Assembly (NCBI RefSeq): GCF_030506305.1
Contig: NZ_CP119421.1
Span: 4,790,501 to 4,854,500, forward strand
Direction: 5' to 3'
Source: Porifericola rhodea
GTDB lineage: Bacteria > Bacteroidota > Bacteroidia > Cytophagales > Cyclobacteriaceae
Length of the DNA: 64,000 nt
Shown: piece after piece, positions 17,073 to 25,949 of the stretch
Layout: every line of letters starts with the position of its first letter
Numbering within the stretch: the first letter of the stretch is position 1
Position numbers and translations under genes: made by a program
The notes under the pieces: model-generated
Told to the model about the DNA's origin: nothing
Seen by the model: only the letters and a program-made list of their open reading frames with translations
Database searches by the model: none

Positions 17073-17203
17073 AGTTAGGTTGCTTAGCGTAAAAAATTCA
17101 AATGTAATTTAAAAACCTTAACTCAAATTATCATTATTGATGCGAAAAGTTTAGTTTGTGCCACAAAATTAAACGATATAACTAACCTAGAACTGATTTT
17201 TTA
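17073..17203. promoter_or_regulatory. Divergent control region of the aldonate catabolic genes
   Basis: This 131-bp AT-rich stretch separates two divergent operons of one pathway (dehydratase plus permease to the right, FAH enzyme plus dehydrogenase to the left). It must hold both promoters and probably an operator. I could not identify a convincing TTTG/TAnnTTTG pair or a clear dyad, and no regulator gene is adjacent. Confidence 0.45.
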
Positions 17204-18928
17204 ATGGCTGAAGACAAGAAAAAACTGAGAAGCCACGAGTGGTTTGGTAAGAAAGATAAGATGGGCTTCATTTACCGCAGCTGGATGAGAAACCAGGGCA
17301 TTCCTGACCATGCTTTTGACGGTCGCCCTATTATTGGTATCTGTAATACCTGGTCTGAATATACTCCTTGCAACGCACATTTTCGTGAGATTGCCGAACA
17401 CGTGAAGAGAGGTGTGCTGGAAGCCGGTGGCTACCCTTTTGAGTTTCCGGTAATGTCTTTAGGAGAAACCTTGCTTAAGCCAACTGCCATGCTATTTCGT
17501 AACCTTGCCAGTATGGATGCCGAGGAGTCAATCCGTGGTAATCCTATGGATGGTGTAGTGCTACTGGCTGGTTGCGATAAAACCACCCCCTCCATACTTA
17601 TGGGGGCAGCTAGTGTGGATATTCCTTCTATTGTGGTCTCTGGCGGACCTATGCTTAATGGTAAATACAAAGGTAAAGATATAGGCTCAGGAACTGATGT
17701 GTGGCGCTTTACTGATGATGTGCGTGCTGGTCGTATTACCCAGGAAGAATATTATTTTGCTGAGAGTTGTATGTCTCGTAGCCGTGGCCATTGCATGACA
17801 ATGGGTACCGCCTCTACTATGGCATCTATGGTAGAAGCATTAGGAATGGGGCTGCCTCATAATGCTGCCATACCTGCTGTTGATGCTCGCCGTAAGGTTC
17901 TCGCACATATGGCCGGAAGCCGCATTGTTAATATGGTAAAAGAAGATGTAAAAGTATCTGACATACTTACCAGAAAAGCCTTTGAAAATGCGATTGTAGT
18001 AAATGCCGCTATTGGAGGGTCTACCAACGCTATTGTACACTTACTGGCAATTGCCGGACGTGTTGGAGTAGAGTTAAACCTGGATGACTTTGATAAGCTG
18101 GGGCACGATATTCCACTGCTACTTAACCTGATGCCCTCTGGTAAGTTTCTGATGGAAGATTTCTATTATGCTGGTGGGCTGCCTGCCATAATCCGGGAGC
18201 TAGGCGATCTTATTCATCAGGACGCGCTTACGGTTAATGGTAAAACTATAGGCGAAAACACTAAAGAAGCCCCCTGCTACGATCGTGAAGTCATCGCTCC
18301 ACTAGATAAGCCTATAAAAGAGCGTTCAGGTATTGCAGTGCTCAAAGGTAACCTGGCCGAAGATGGCGCAGTTATTAAGCCTTCGGCAGCTACTCCTAAA
18401 TTGATGAGTCATAGGGGGAAAGCAGTAGTATTTGAAAATATTGAAGACTACCATGCCCGTATAGACGACCCTGAGCTGGATATTGACGAAAACAGCATTA
18501 TGGTACTGAAAGAAGTTGGACCACGAGGCTATCCGGGTATGCCGGAAGTAGGTAATATGGGACTCCCTAAAAAACTTCTGGAAAAAGGTGTTGATGATAT
18601 TGTCCGCATCTCTGACGGACGTATGAGCGGAACTGCCTTTGGTACTGTTATTTTACATGTATCCCCTGAGTCAGCTATTGGAGGCACATTAGCACTTGTA
18701 GAAAACGGAGACAATATTGTGGTAGATGTGGAAGCCCGTAAATTACACTTAGAGGTTTCTGATGAAGTACTAGCAGAGCGCAAAGCTAAATGGAAAGCAG
18801 TAAATCTGGGCTATGAGCGTGGCTATACCCAATTATACATTCAGCATGTGCAGCAGTCTCATTTAGGAGCTGATTTTGATTTTTTGAGAGGGAAGTCCGG
18901 TTCTGAAGTAAAACGAGACTCTCACTAA
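17204..18928 (+). CDS. IlvD/Edd-family aldonate dehydratase (L-arabinonate/D-xylonate type)
   Basis: Fe-S enzyme removing water from a pentonate to give the 2-keto-3-deoxy acid. The 574-residue sequence starts with the subfamily-specific LRSHEWFG...GFIYRSWMRNQGIP, where dihydroxy-acid dehydratase proper differs. The three cluster cysteines are in GICNTWSEYTPC (near 47), GCDKTTPS (near 125) and GHCMTMGTAS (near 197). The C-terminal swivel domain carries DGRMSGTAFGTVILHVSPESAIGG with the catalytic Ser. Length matches arabinonate dehydratase (about 580). It lies in a set with the FAH dehydratase, semialdehyde dehydrogenase and a GntP permease, which defines the pathway. Branched-chain amino acid synthesis is an unlikely role because no ilv or leu gene is near. 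Confidence 0.9.
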   Translation: MAEDKKKLRSHEWFGKKDKMGFIYRSWMRNQGIPDHAFDGRPIIGICNTWSEYTPCNAHFREIAEHVKRGVLEAGGYPFEFPVMSLGETLLKPTAMLFRNLASMDAEESIRGNPMDGVVLLAGCDKTTPSILMGAASVDIPSIVVSGGPMLNGKYKGKDIGSGTDVWRFTDDVRAGRITQEEYYFAESCMSRSRGHCMTMGTASTMASMVEALGMGLPHNAAIPAVDARRKVLAHMAGSRIVNMVKEDVKVSDILTRKAFENAIVVNAAIGGSTNAIVHLLAIAGRVGVELNLDDFDKLGHDIPLLLNLMPSGKFLMEDFYYAGGLPAIIRELGDLIHQDALTVNGKTIGENTKEAPCYDREVIAPLDKPIKERSGIAVLKGNLAEDGAVIKPSAATPKLMSHRGKAVVFENIEDYHARIDDPELDIDENSIMVLKEVGPRGYPGMPEVGNMGLPKKLLEKGVDDIVRISDGRMSGTAFGTVILHVSPESAIGGTLALVENGDNIVVDVEARKLHLEVSDEVLAERKAKWKAVNLGYERGYTQLYIQHVQQSHLGADFDFLRGKSGSEVKRDSH

Positions 18929-18975
18929 TTTCTCCCTAACATACAAACACAACAACAACTTAAATTACACTTACA

Positions 18976-20310
18976 GTGAGCATACTATTACTCATACTCG
19001 CAGTAATCTTTATTGTCGTATCTACTACCAAGTTTAACCTCCATCCTTTTCTGGCTTTGCTGTTTGCCGCCATCTTTTATGGCTTACTGGTAGGTATGCC
19101 ATTTACTGATGTGATAGCCTCTATACAAGAAGGTTTTGGAGGCACTTTAGGTAATATAGGAATACTGATTATTGCCGGAACAATTATCGGAGTTTTTCTT
19201 GAAAAGTCGGGAGGAGCTTTTGCCCTAGCAGAAAAAGTGCTCAACGCTATTGGCGATAAGCATGTACCTACCGCTATGTCTATCATCGGTTATATCATAG
19301 CAATACCAGTTTTTTCAGATTCTGGCTTCGTTATACTGACTCCGCTTAACCGTGCTTTAACAAAAAAAGCAGGTCTCTCACTGGCAGGCACAGCAGTAGC
19401 ACTTGGCCTCGGGCTTTCTGTAGCACATGCCATAGTCCCTCCTACCCCTGGTCCGATAGCCGCGGCAGGCATACTAGGTGCTGACCTGGGTATGGTGATT
19501 GGCTTAGCTATTCCGGTTAGTTTATTTGCACTGGTATTCGGGTGGCTCTGGGCTACCAAAATTGCCAGCAAAACTTATATAGACCCTAACCCTGAACTAA
19601 GCGATCAGGAGGTAGAGACAAGAACCCGGCAGGCTCCTTCAGCGGCAAAATCTGTACTCCCTATTTTACTGCCACTCGTACTAATTGTGCTACGCTCTAT
19701 AGCTGAGCTGCCTTCTTTACCTTTTGGTAGCGGCTTTTTTGTAAATATTATTCTCTTTATCGGGCATCCTATTATTGCCTTATTAATTGGAGTTTTGATA
19801 GCATTTACGTTGCCTAAGAAATTTGAGAGCAAGATGCTTTCCAGTACCGGATGGGTTGGCAAAGGTTTACTGGATGCCGCTATCATTATTATGATAACAG
19901 GTGCGGGAGGGGCTTTTGGTAAGGTGCTTCAAAATTCAGGGATCGCAACACTTATTGGGGATAGTCTTGGAGATGCCAACCTGGGTATATGGCTACCATT
20001 TATTCTGGCAGCAGGCATTAAATCGGCACAAGGCTCCTCTACTGTAGCCCTGATTACTACCGCCTCTATTGTAGCACCACTGATGAGCACACTGGGACTA
20101 GATACTGATATGGCAAAAGCATTGGTAGTATTAGTAATTGGAGCAGGCTCACTGGTAGTCTCACATGCCAATGATAGCTTCTTCTGGGTCTTTACCCAAA
20201 TGACGGACATGGAAGTAAAAGATGGGTATAAGCTACACACTACCGGTACGCTAATACTTGGCGCTACCGCTGCTTTTGCGGTATGGGTATTGTCGCTTTG
20301 GTTAATCTAA
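18976..20310 (+). CDS. GntP-family gluconate/aldonate:H+ symporter
   Basis: Inner-membrane permease of 444 residues with about 12 hydrophobic segments. Family features are TKFNLHPFLALLFAA near the N-terminus, the IAGTIIGVFLEKSGGA helix, VALGLGLSVAHAIVPPTPGP in the middle, and ALVVLVIGAGSLVVSHANDSFFWV near the end. GntP proteins import gluconate, idonate, glycerate or related acids. The only usable start is a GTG at 18976, 47 bp after the dehydratase stop, giving MSILLLILAVIF. It is presumably co-transcribed with the aldonate dehydratase and imports the pathway substrate as an acid. Its TAA is one base from the stop of the convergent histidine kinase. Confidence 0.92.
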   Translation: MSILLLILAVIFIVVSTTKFNLHPFLALLFAAIFYGLLVGMPFTDVIASIQEGFGGTLGNIGILIIAGTIIGVFLEKSGGAFALAEKVLNAIGDKHVPTAMSIIGYIIAIPVFSDSGFVILTPLNRALTKKAGLSLAGTAVALGLGLSVAHAIVPPTPGPIAAAGILGADLGMVIGLAIPVSLFALVFGWLWATKIASKTYIDPNPELSDQEVETRTRQAPSAAKSVLPILLPLVLIVLRSIAELPSLPFGSGFFVNIILFIGHPIIALLIGVLIAFTLPKKFESKMLSSTGWVGKGLLDAAIIIMITGAGGAFGKVLQNSGIATLIGDSLGDANLGIWLPFILAAGIKSAQGSSTVALITTASIVAPLMSTLGLDTDMAKALVVLVIGAGSLVVSHANDSFFWVFTQMTDMEVKDGYKLHTTGTLILGATAAFAVWVLSLWLI

Positions 20311-20311
20311 A

Positions 20312-23300
20312 TTAAGAAGCATAGTTTTTTTCTTTGATAAGATTCGGAACTTTAATGGTGAAGGCTGCTCCTTCACCTACTTCCGATTCCAGCTTAATTT
20401 CTCCATTCATTTTGTAGATAGCCTCTTTCACGATATAGAGTCCCAAACCAGATCCATTGCTTCGGTTAGTCGCACGATAAAACATTTCAAAAACCCTTTC
20501 CTGCTCTTTTTTTGGGATTCCTATCCCATTGTCTACTACTCTTAGAAGCAGTTCTTGTGGAGTAACTTTGGCACTTACCTTTACCAAAGGTTCATCTTTA
20601 AACATACTATATTTAAAAGCATTAGAAATCAGATTGCTTACAACAATCTGGAGGCGCATTTCATCACAAACCAGCTCTACCGCATCATTTACTTCTAAAG
20701 AGCAGTTGGTATCTCTATAATCGTTAGAGTTTTCCTGTATGACATCTTCTATCATAGATTTGAGCTGAATTTCTTTAGGCAGTGCCTGCTTACGTGTATT
20801 CTGCGAATAATCCAGAATATCATGTATAAACTTATCTTGTTTACGAAGACTTTTCTCCTGCATAAGCAAAAATTCTTTCAGCTGCTGAGGATTGTCCTCA
20901 TGTAAAGAAAGGTCAATAAGTGCCAGGCAAGTGGCTACAGGAGATCGTAAATCGTGGGACACACGGTAGACGAAATTATCCAGCTCCTGATTGGCCTTGT
21001 GCAACTCTTTATTGATATGCAGAATTTTCTCGTTGCTCTCGGATAACTCTTTATTAGAATTAATAATGGCTAAATTTCGGGCAGCAATTTCTTTATTCAT
21101 CTGCTGTAATTCTTTTTCCTTCTCTTCAGCTTTTTCTTTAGCCATAATTAGCTCTCTCTCGTATTCTTTAATTTTGGTAATATCCGTCTGAGTACCCCAA
21201 AACCGAGTCAGGTAGCCATCTTCATCTACTATACCCACAGTATTATTAGAGAAGTAATGGGTATTACCCAGTACATCATGTTCAATAGTTTCTTCCTGTA
21301 CAATTCTGTAGCCCGATTCTATAAATTTTTTTACCACTTCCTGATTATCCTTAAGCATTCTTCCCCCGTGGAAGGTTGAGAGGGGCAAGCCAACCACATC
21401 TTCAGCCTTGGTTCTATACATTTTTAAAAACTCCTGATTACATTCTGCCAGAAAAGTATGATCGTAGATGTGTTTAACCTGCTCTTCTGTACTCAGGCTC
21501 GTATCTAATGGTATTTTTAGTTCAAATCGGTATACCCCTTCACTTACGGACTCAATAAACGTACGGTAACGCGTTTCGGCATCTTTCAGGGCTTTCTCTA
21601 TCTTTATTTTATCCGTTACATTTGAAAAAGTTACAGCAAAGTAGCCCTTGTGTGGTGAATATATTTTCGCGTCAAAATAGCTCTGAAAAGTTTTGGCATA
21701 ATTAGAGTACTCTCTCGCTTCTCCTCCTAAAGCCACCTCACCAAATTGCTCTATCCAGTAACTTTCTATACCTGGCAGTAAATCCGATAATTTACGGTTG
21801 ATAACATCTTTCCGATTTAAATTCAAGAGTTTTTCAAAGTATGGATTTACATCTAAAAAGATAATATCTACCGGTTTCTGGAGCTCATCGGTAATTATTT
21901 TACCAAGCACAAACCCCATATTCATATTCTGGAATAAAAGTCTGAATTTTCTTTCGCTATTCTGCAGGGCCTTTTCTGCCAGCTTGCTATTCGTAATCTC
22001 ATTAGAAGTAGTCAGAAAATATGTAGGCTTTTCATGATTGCCTCTGATTAAACGGACTCGGGTTTGTATCCAGATTATTTCATTATTCTTTTTTTGTATT
22101 CGGTACTCCAATACAGAGTTTGCATTACTCTTGTAAAGAGCTGCGGCAAACTTAGCTTTAATAATTTCTCTGTCTTCCTCTACAATAAGGTCAAACGGGT
22201 CAAGCTTATAGAGTTCTTCAGCAGTATAACCGGTAAGTTTATCAATATTGGCAGGCAAATACACAAATCTTCCATCTTCTTGCCTAAGCGTAATAAAATC
22301 AGAGGTATTTTCTACTAAAAAGCGATATTTTTCTTCGCTCTGGATTAAGGCTTCCTGAGCTAATTTTTTATCAGTAACCTCTCTGGAATTGGTAGTGATA
22401 TAGATAATTTTATCATCATGAGCCCTTATGGCTTCTGCTATAGTATCAAACCATACGTACGAACCATCTTTTTTCCTTATTCTATACTCAATACTCCCCC
22501 TTTTATCTCCGCTTAGAAGCGCCTGATGGGTTTCTTCTCTTACTCTCTGTCTATCTTCAGGGTGAAAAATTGAGTAAGGGTCTATACCTACTAGTTCTCC
22601 AGGCTCATATCCCAGCAAATGCTTCACCGAAGGAGACAGATAATTATAAGTACCATCTGGATCGTGCAGACAAATTAGCTCAGAGGAGTACTCAGTCATA
22701 AAGCGGTGCAACTGTTCACTCTCTATTAGCTGTTTGTTTTTTTTATTCCTTTCCCTCAAATCCTTTACTACAAGCCAGATAAATTTTTTATTATACTGCT
22801 CAAAAGGCATAGCAGTCATGTTTACTGGAATATGCAGCCCTCTTTTATGACGTTGCGTTGTTTCAAAATGGAGATGTGTTTTATGAAAGTTAACATCCCA
22901 GAATTTTTTAAAATCTTCAGCTGAGTTGATAGAGTCGTAGTCTGTAATGTGATTGTACAGTAGCTCCTCGTCGGTGTATCCTAGCATTTCACAAGCTGTT
23001 TTATTCACATCCTGAATAAAACCTTCACCATCCAGCAAATAGATTGCATCTACTCCCCTGCTTTTAAGAAGTTCCAAATGCTTAAAATTCTCCTGCTGTA
23101 AAAGCTCATTTTTTCTACTTTCATAAGCTTTGACAATTTGTCTGCATAATCTTTCCAAAGCCTGAATCTGCCCTTCATCTAAATGATGTACATGTTCAGC
23201 GAGCAGGTTTAGGCTACCGTATAAGTTACCCTGCTTATCATTTAATGGAAAGCTGGCAAAAAATAAGTAGGCTGAAAACTCTGAAAGATATGATTGTAAG

Positions 23301-23593
23301 GCTATACTTTCACGTATGTCAGATACTATTGTAGGTGTAGAATGTCCTCTTCTAAGCTTTGAGACAACTTTTTTAAGCTCTAACAATTCGTGATTAGTAC
23401 CTGTTGCTAGTTTTATTTGTACCTCCTCGGAAAGCGCTAAGTCCGTCAGAAAAAATACCTGGGATACCTGAGTAAGCTGTTTGGCTAGTTCTATAAAATC
23501 TTCATATTCTTCCTCGTCAAATGCGTTAAGAATATTCAATTCGTCAATCCACCTGGTTGCGCTAATTTGATTGTATATTTGGTCAGATGCCAT
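20312..23593 (-). CDS. Soluble GAF/multi-PAS sensor histidine kinase
   Basis: A 1093-residue cytoplasmic kinase. In order: a GAF-like N-terminus (about 20-165, with FFASFPLNDKQGNLYGSLNL); PAS1 (about 175-285, DAIYLLDGEGFIQDVNKTAC); PAS2 (290-410, GTYNYLSPSVKHLLGYEPGEL); PAS3 (415-540, FVYLPANIDKLTGYTAEEL); a divergent PAS4 (545-660, MGFVLGKIITDE); PAS5 (665-800). A coiled coil spans about 800-865. The HisKA box is YRVSHDLRSPVATCL, and the ATPase domain has NLISNAFKYS, DNGIGIPKKEQERVFEMF and SGLGLYIVKEA. No receiver domain or transmembrane helix is seen, and no response regulator is adjacent, so it is an orphan kinase. It is convergent with, and almost abutting, the GntP gene. The signal is unknown. 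Confidence 0.93.
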   Translation of the reverse strand: MASDQIYNQISATRWIDELNILNAFDEEEYEDFIELAKQLTQVSQVFFLTDLALSEEVQIKLATGTNHELLELKKVVSKLRRGHSTPTIVSDIRESIALQSYLSEFSAYLFFASFPLNDKQGNLYGSLNLLAEHVHHLDEGQIQALERLCRQIVKAYESRKNELLQQENFKHLELLKSRGVDAIYLLDGEGFIQDVNKTACEMLGYTDEELLYNHITDYDSINSAEDFKKFWDVNFHKTHLHFETTQRHKRGLHIPVNMTAMPFEQYNKKFIWLVVKDLRERNKKNKQLIESEQLHRFMTEYSSELICLHDPDGTYNYLSPSVKHLLGYEPGELVGIDPYSIFHPEDRQRVREETHQALLSGDKRGSIEYRIRKKDGSYVWFDTIAEAIRAHDDKIIYITTNSREVTDKKLAQEALIQSEEKYRFLVENTSDFITLRQEDGRFVYLPANIDKLTGYTAEELYKLDPFDLIVEEDREIIKAKFAAALYKSNANSVLEYRIQKKNNEIIWIQTRVRLIRGNHEKPTYFLTTSNEITNSKLAEKALQNSERKFRLLFQNMNMGFVLGKIITDELQKPVDIIFLDVNPYFEKLLNLNRKDVINRKLSDLLPGIESYWIEQFGEVALGGEAREYSNYAKTFQSYFDAKIYSPHKGYFAVTFSNVTDKIKIEKALKDAETRYRTFIESVSEGVYRFELKIPLDTSLSTEEQVKHIYDHTFLAECNQEFLKMYRTKAEDVVGLPLSTFHGGRMLKDNQEVVKKFIESGYRIVQEETIEHDVLGNTHYFSNNTVGIVDEDGYLTRFWGTQTDITKIKEYERELIMAKEKAEEKEKELQQMNKEIAARNLAIINSNKELSESNEKILHINKELHKANQELDNFVYRVSHDLRSPVATCLALIDLSLHEDNPQQLKEFLLMQEKSLRKQDKFIHDILDYSQNTRKQALPKEIQLKSMIEDVIQENSNDYRDTNCSLEVNDAVELVCDEMRLQIVVSNLISNAFKYSMFKDEPLVKVSAKVTPQELLLRVVDNGIGIPKKEQERVFEMFYRATNRSNGSGLGLYIVKEAIYKMNGEIKLESEVGEGAAFTIKVPNLIKEKNYAS

Positions 23594-23982
23594 TACGTAT
23601 CGCTGACATTTAGGGTAAATTACTTAACATATAAATTCACAATCTATTCTATTGGATAACTAATTCTTAGTAGTTAGCAATAAGTTATTTATACCTAATA
23701 TAATATAATTATAAACCAATTCTAATCACTAGAGTTTCTCAATATTTTTTCCTGATTATTTATACTCATGCGAGTATTTTAGTGCTAAAAAAATATTAAC
23801 AATAATAATTCAAGCTTTTTTTAACGAAAAATACTTACAAATTACAAATGAAAAAGCCTGTTTCTTTTGTTTTAATTTACGTAAAACATAATCCGGAAAG
23901 AGTATAAATACTCAAGTTTATTTTACCTGTATTTTTTTAAACTCTCTTTTAAGTATAAGAGTTAGCTTTAATAAACCTTTTT
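23594..23982. other. AT-rich intergenic region between divergent genes
   Basis: A 389-bp gap between the divergent PAS kinase and a secreted hydrolase. It is strikingly AT-rich, has no open frame of note and no hairpin with a T tract. It presumably holds the two promoters, but I could not place them. Confidence 0.5.
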
Positions 23983-24981
23983 ATGCTACGGAATACTATT
24001 TTTTTACTGCTTTATACTCTTTCTACCATTCAACTTATTGCACAGGAGATATCTCCTTTGGGTATAGCTTTAGAAGGTTACAAGTATCCTTATCCAGTAA
24101 ACTACATTGAGCTCCATTTACAAGGTGAATCTCTTAAAATGGCATATATGGATGTAAAACCTACCAATGCTAATGGTAAGACCGTGATACTCTTGCACGG
24201 GAAAAACTTTTGTGGCGCTTATTGGGGAGAAACCGCTAAAGATCTACAGGAATCAGGTTATAGAGTTATTATACCCGACCAGGTTGGCTTCGGCAAATCT
24301 ACAAAGCCCATAGATCTACAATATACTTTTCACTTGCTTGCAAAAAACACTAAACTACTGTTAGACAGCCTGAATATTAACAAAGCAAATGTATTAGGGC
24401 ATTCTATGGGAGGCATGCTGGCGAGTCGTTTCGCGCTAATGTATCCAGAAAATGTTGACAAGCTTATTCTGTTAAACCCTATTGGTTTGGAAGACTGGAA
24501 ACGCAAAGTACCCTATCATTCAATAGATTATTGGTACGAGCAGGAACTGAATAAAAACTATGAAAGTATCAAAAAATACCAGCTGGAAAGTTATTATGAT
24601 GGGCAGTGGAAAGAAGAATATAATGAGTGGGTCAATCTACTCGCAGGCTGGACTCTAAGCCCCCAATACCCACAAATTGCCTGGAATGCAGCACTTACTT
24701 ATGATATGATTTTTACCCAGCCGGTTGTATACGAATTTGACCAGATTACAGCTCCTACCCTACTTATTATTGGTCAGAGAGACCGCACTGCTTTGGGTAA
24801 AGGTTGGGTGAGTGAAGAGGTTCGTAATACTTTAGGTAACTATCCACAATTAGGTAAAGTAACGGCTAAGGTTATACCTGATGCAGAACTGGTAGAACTC
24901 AGCAATGTAGGCCATTTACCTCATATAGAAGCTTACGATCGTTTTATTAAACCTTTACTTCACTTTCTGAAGGAGGAATAA
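23983..24981 (+). CDS. Secreted alpha/beta-hydrolase
   Basis: A 332-residue protein with an N-terminal signal peptide ending near IQLIAQ. It has the canonical alpha/beta-hydrolase fold: oxyanion strand VILLHGKNFCGAYW, then PDQVGFGKSTKP, the nucleophile elbow GHSMGG with Ser near residue 140, ILLNPIG, the acid in LLIIGQRDRTAL and the His in NVGHLPHIEA. Family members range over esterases, haloperoxidase-like and epoxide hydrolases, and the substrate cannot be set. It is monocistronic, convergent with the zinc peptidase gene, and ends at a perfect 11-bp inverted repeat. Confidence 0.88.
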   Translation: MLRNTIFLLLYTLSTIQLIAQEISPLGIALEGYKYPYPVNYIELHLQGESLKMAYMDVKPTNANGKTVILLHGKNFCGAYWGETAKDLQESGYRVIIPDQVGFGKSTKPIDLQYTFHLLAKNTKLLLDSLNINKANVLGHSMGGMLASRFALMYPENVDKLILLNPIGLEDWKRKVPYHSIDYWYEQELNKNYESIKKYQLESYYDGQWKEEYNEWVNLLAGWTLSPQYPQIAWNAALTYDMIFTQPVVYEFDQITAPTLLIIGQRDRTALGKGWVSEEVRNTLGNYPQLGKVTAKVIPDAELVELSNVGHLPHIEAYDRFIKPLLHFLKEE

Positions 24982-24984
24982 AGT

Positions 24985-25014
24985 CAGGTCAGGTACCACA
25001 CCATACCTGACCTG
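24985..25014. repeat. Perfect 11-bp inverted repeat between convergent genes
   Basis: CAGGTCAGGTA / TACCTGACCTG arms with loop CCACACCA, starting 3 bp after the hydrolase stop and 5 bp before the stop of the minus-strand peptidase. It lacks a T tract on either strand. It could act as a bidirectional transcript-end or mRNA-stabilising hairpin. Confidence 0.7.
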
Positions 25015-25018
25015 GGAG

Positions 25019-25861
25019 TTACAAATTCTGCGCATCAAAGGTGTCACCCTGCTGAAAGTCACCACTTTCGTAGCCCTTTCTAAACCACCTCATTCTTTGC
25101 TCTGAAGTACCATGTGTAAAAGCATCGGGTACTACATATCCTTGTGATTGTTTCTGCAATCGGTCATCGCCAATAGCATTAGCAGCTCTAAGTGCTTCTT
25201 CTATATCTCCACTTTCCAGTATATCTGCCATCTCATCTGCATAATGTGCCCAAAGGCCTGCAAAGAAATCAGCTTGCAGCTCTAGCCTCACTGATAATTT
25301 ATTGTATTCAGCCTCACTTAATCTTGACCGTTGCGATTGTACCTGTCTGCTGATACCTAATAAATTTTGAACATGATGCCCTACTTCATGAGCTACCACA
25401 TAAGCCATAGCAAAGTCACCCTCAGCTCCCAGACGCTGACTTAGGGTCTGCTGAAAACTCAAATCAATATACACCTGCTTGTCTGCTGGGCAATAAAATG
25501 GACCGGTAGCAGCCTGGGCAAATCCGCAGGCAGAGCGATCACTCCCAGAAAATAATACCAGGGTAGGTTCCTGATAGTTTCTTCCCTGTTCCTGAAAAAT
25601 TATGTTCCAGACATCTTCCGTGTCAGCCAGAACTACACTGACAAAATTGGCAAGCTCCTCTTCTTCTGCGCTAACGTTCCGGGTCTGAGGACTACTGGTC
25701 TGGGTAGCCATATTCAAAAGCTCCCCCGGATCTCCACCAAAAATCAGAGCAAGTACAATCACTACGATAGTACCTAGCCCTCCGCCTACGGCAATATTTT
25801 TTCCACGACCACCCCTACGGTCGTCTATATTAGAACTTTTGCGTCTTCCTTTCCAGCGCAT
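25019..25861 (-). CDS. YpfJ/KPN_02809-family neutral zinc metallopeptidase
   Basis: A 280-residue predicted membrane-anchored metallopeptidase. The N-terminus is basic (RWKGRRKSSNIDDRRGGRG), a hallmark of the family. One transmembrane segment follows (about 30-46, IVVIVLALIFGG), then an extracytoplasmic catalytic domain. It contains SACGFAQAATGPFYCPADKQVYIDL and the zinc site HEVGHH (about residue 156-161), and a downstream ELQADFFAGLWAHYAD supplies the third ligand. The C-terminus has FTHGTSEQRMRWFRKGYESGD, again typical. Length matches. Biological substrates of this family are not known. It appears to be a single-gene transcript. Confidence 0.92.
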   Translation of the reverse strand: MRWKGRRKSSNIDDRRGGRGKNIAVGGGLGTIVVIVLALIFGGDPGELLNMATQTSSPQTRNVSAEEEELANFVSVVLADTEDVWNIIFQEQGRNYQEPTLVLFSGSDRSACGFAQAATGPFYCPADKQVYIDLSFQQTLSQRLGAEGDFAMAYVVAHEVGHHVQNLLGISRQVQSQRSRLSEAEYNKLSVRLELQADFFAGLWAHYADEMADILESGDIEEALRAANAIGDDRLQKQSQGYVVPDAFTHGTSEQRMRWFRKGYESGDFQQGDTFDAQNL

Positions 25862-25949
25862 AAATAAAAATGGTTATAAGTAATTCAAATAATAGTATAA
25901 CCGTTAACTGGAATTTTGTTCTAAAGAATCATACCTTCTTAAGCATATA

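Noticed and set aside
17204-18928. Dihydroxy-acid dehydratase IlvD for valine/isoleucine synthesis
   Set aside because: The N-terminal signature matches sugar-acid dehydratases, and the neighbours form an aldonate pathway with no ilv or leu genes.
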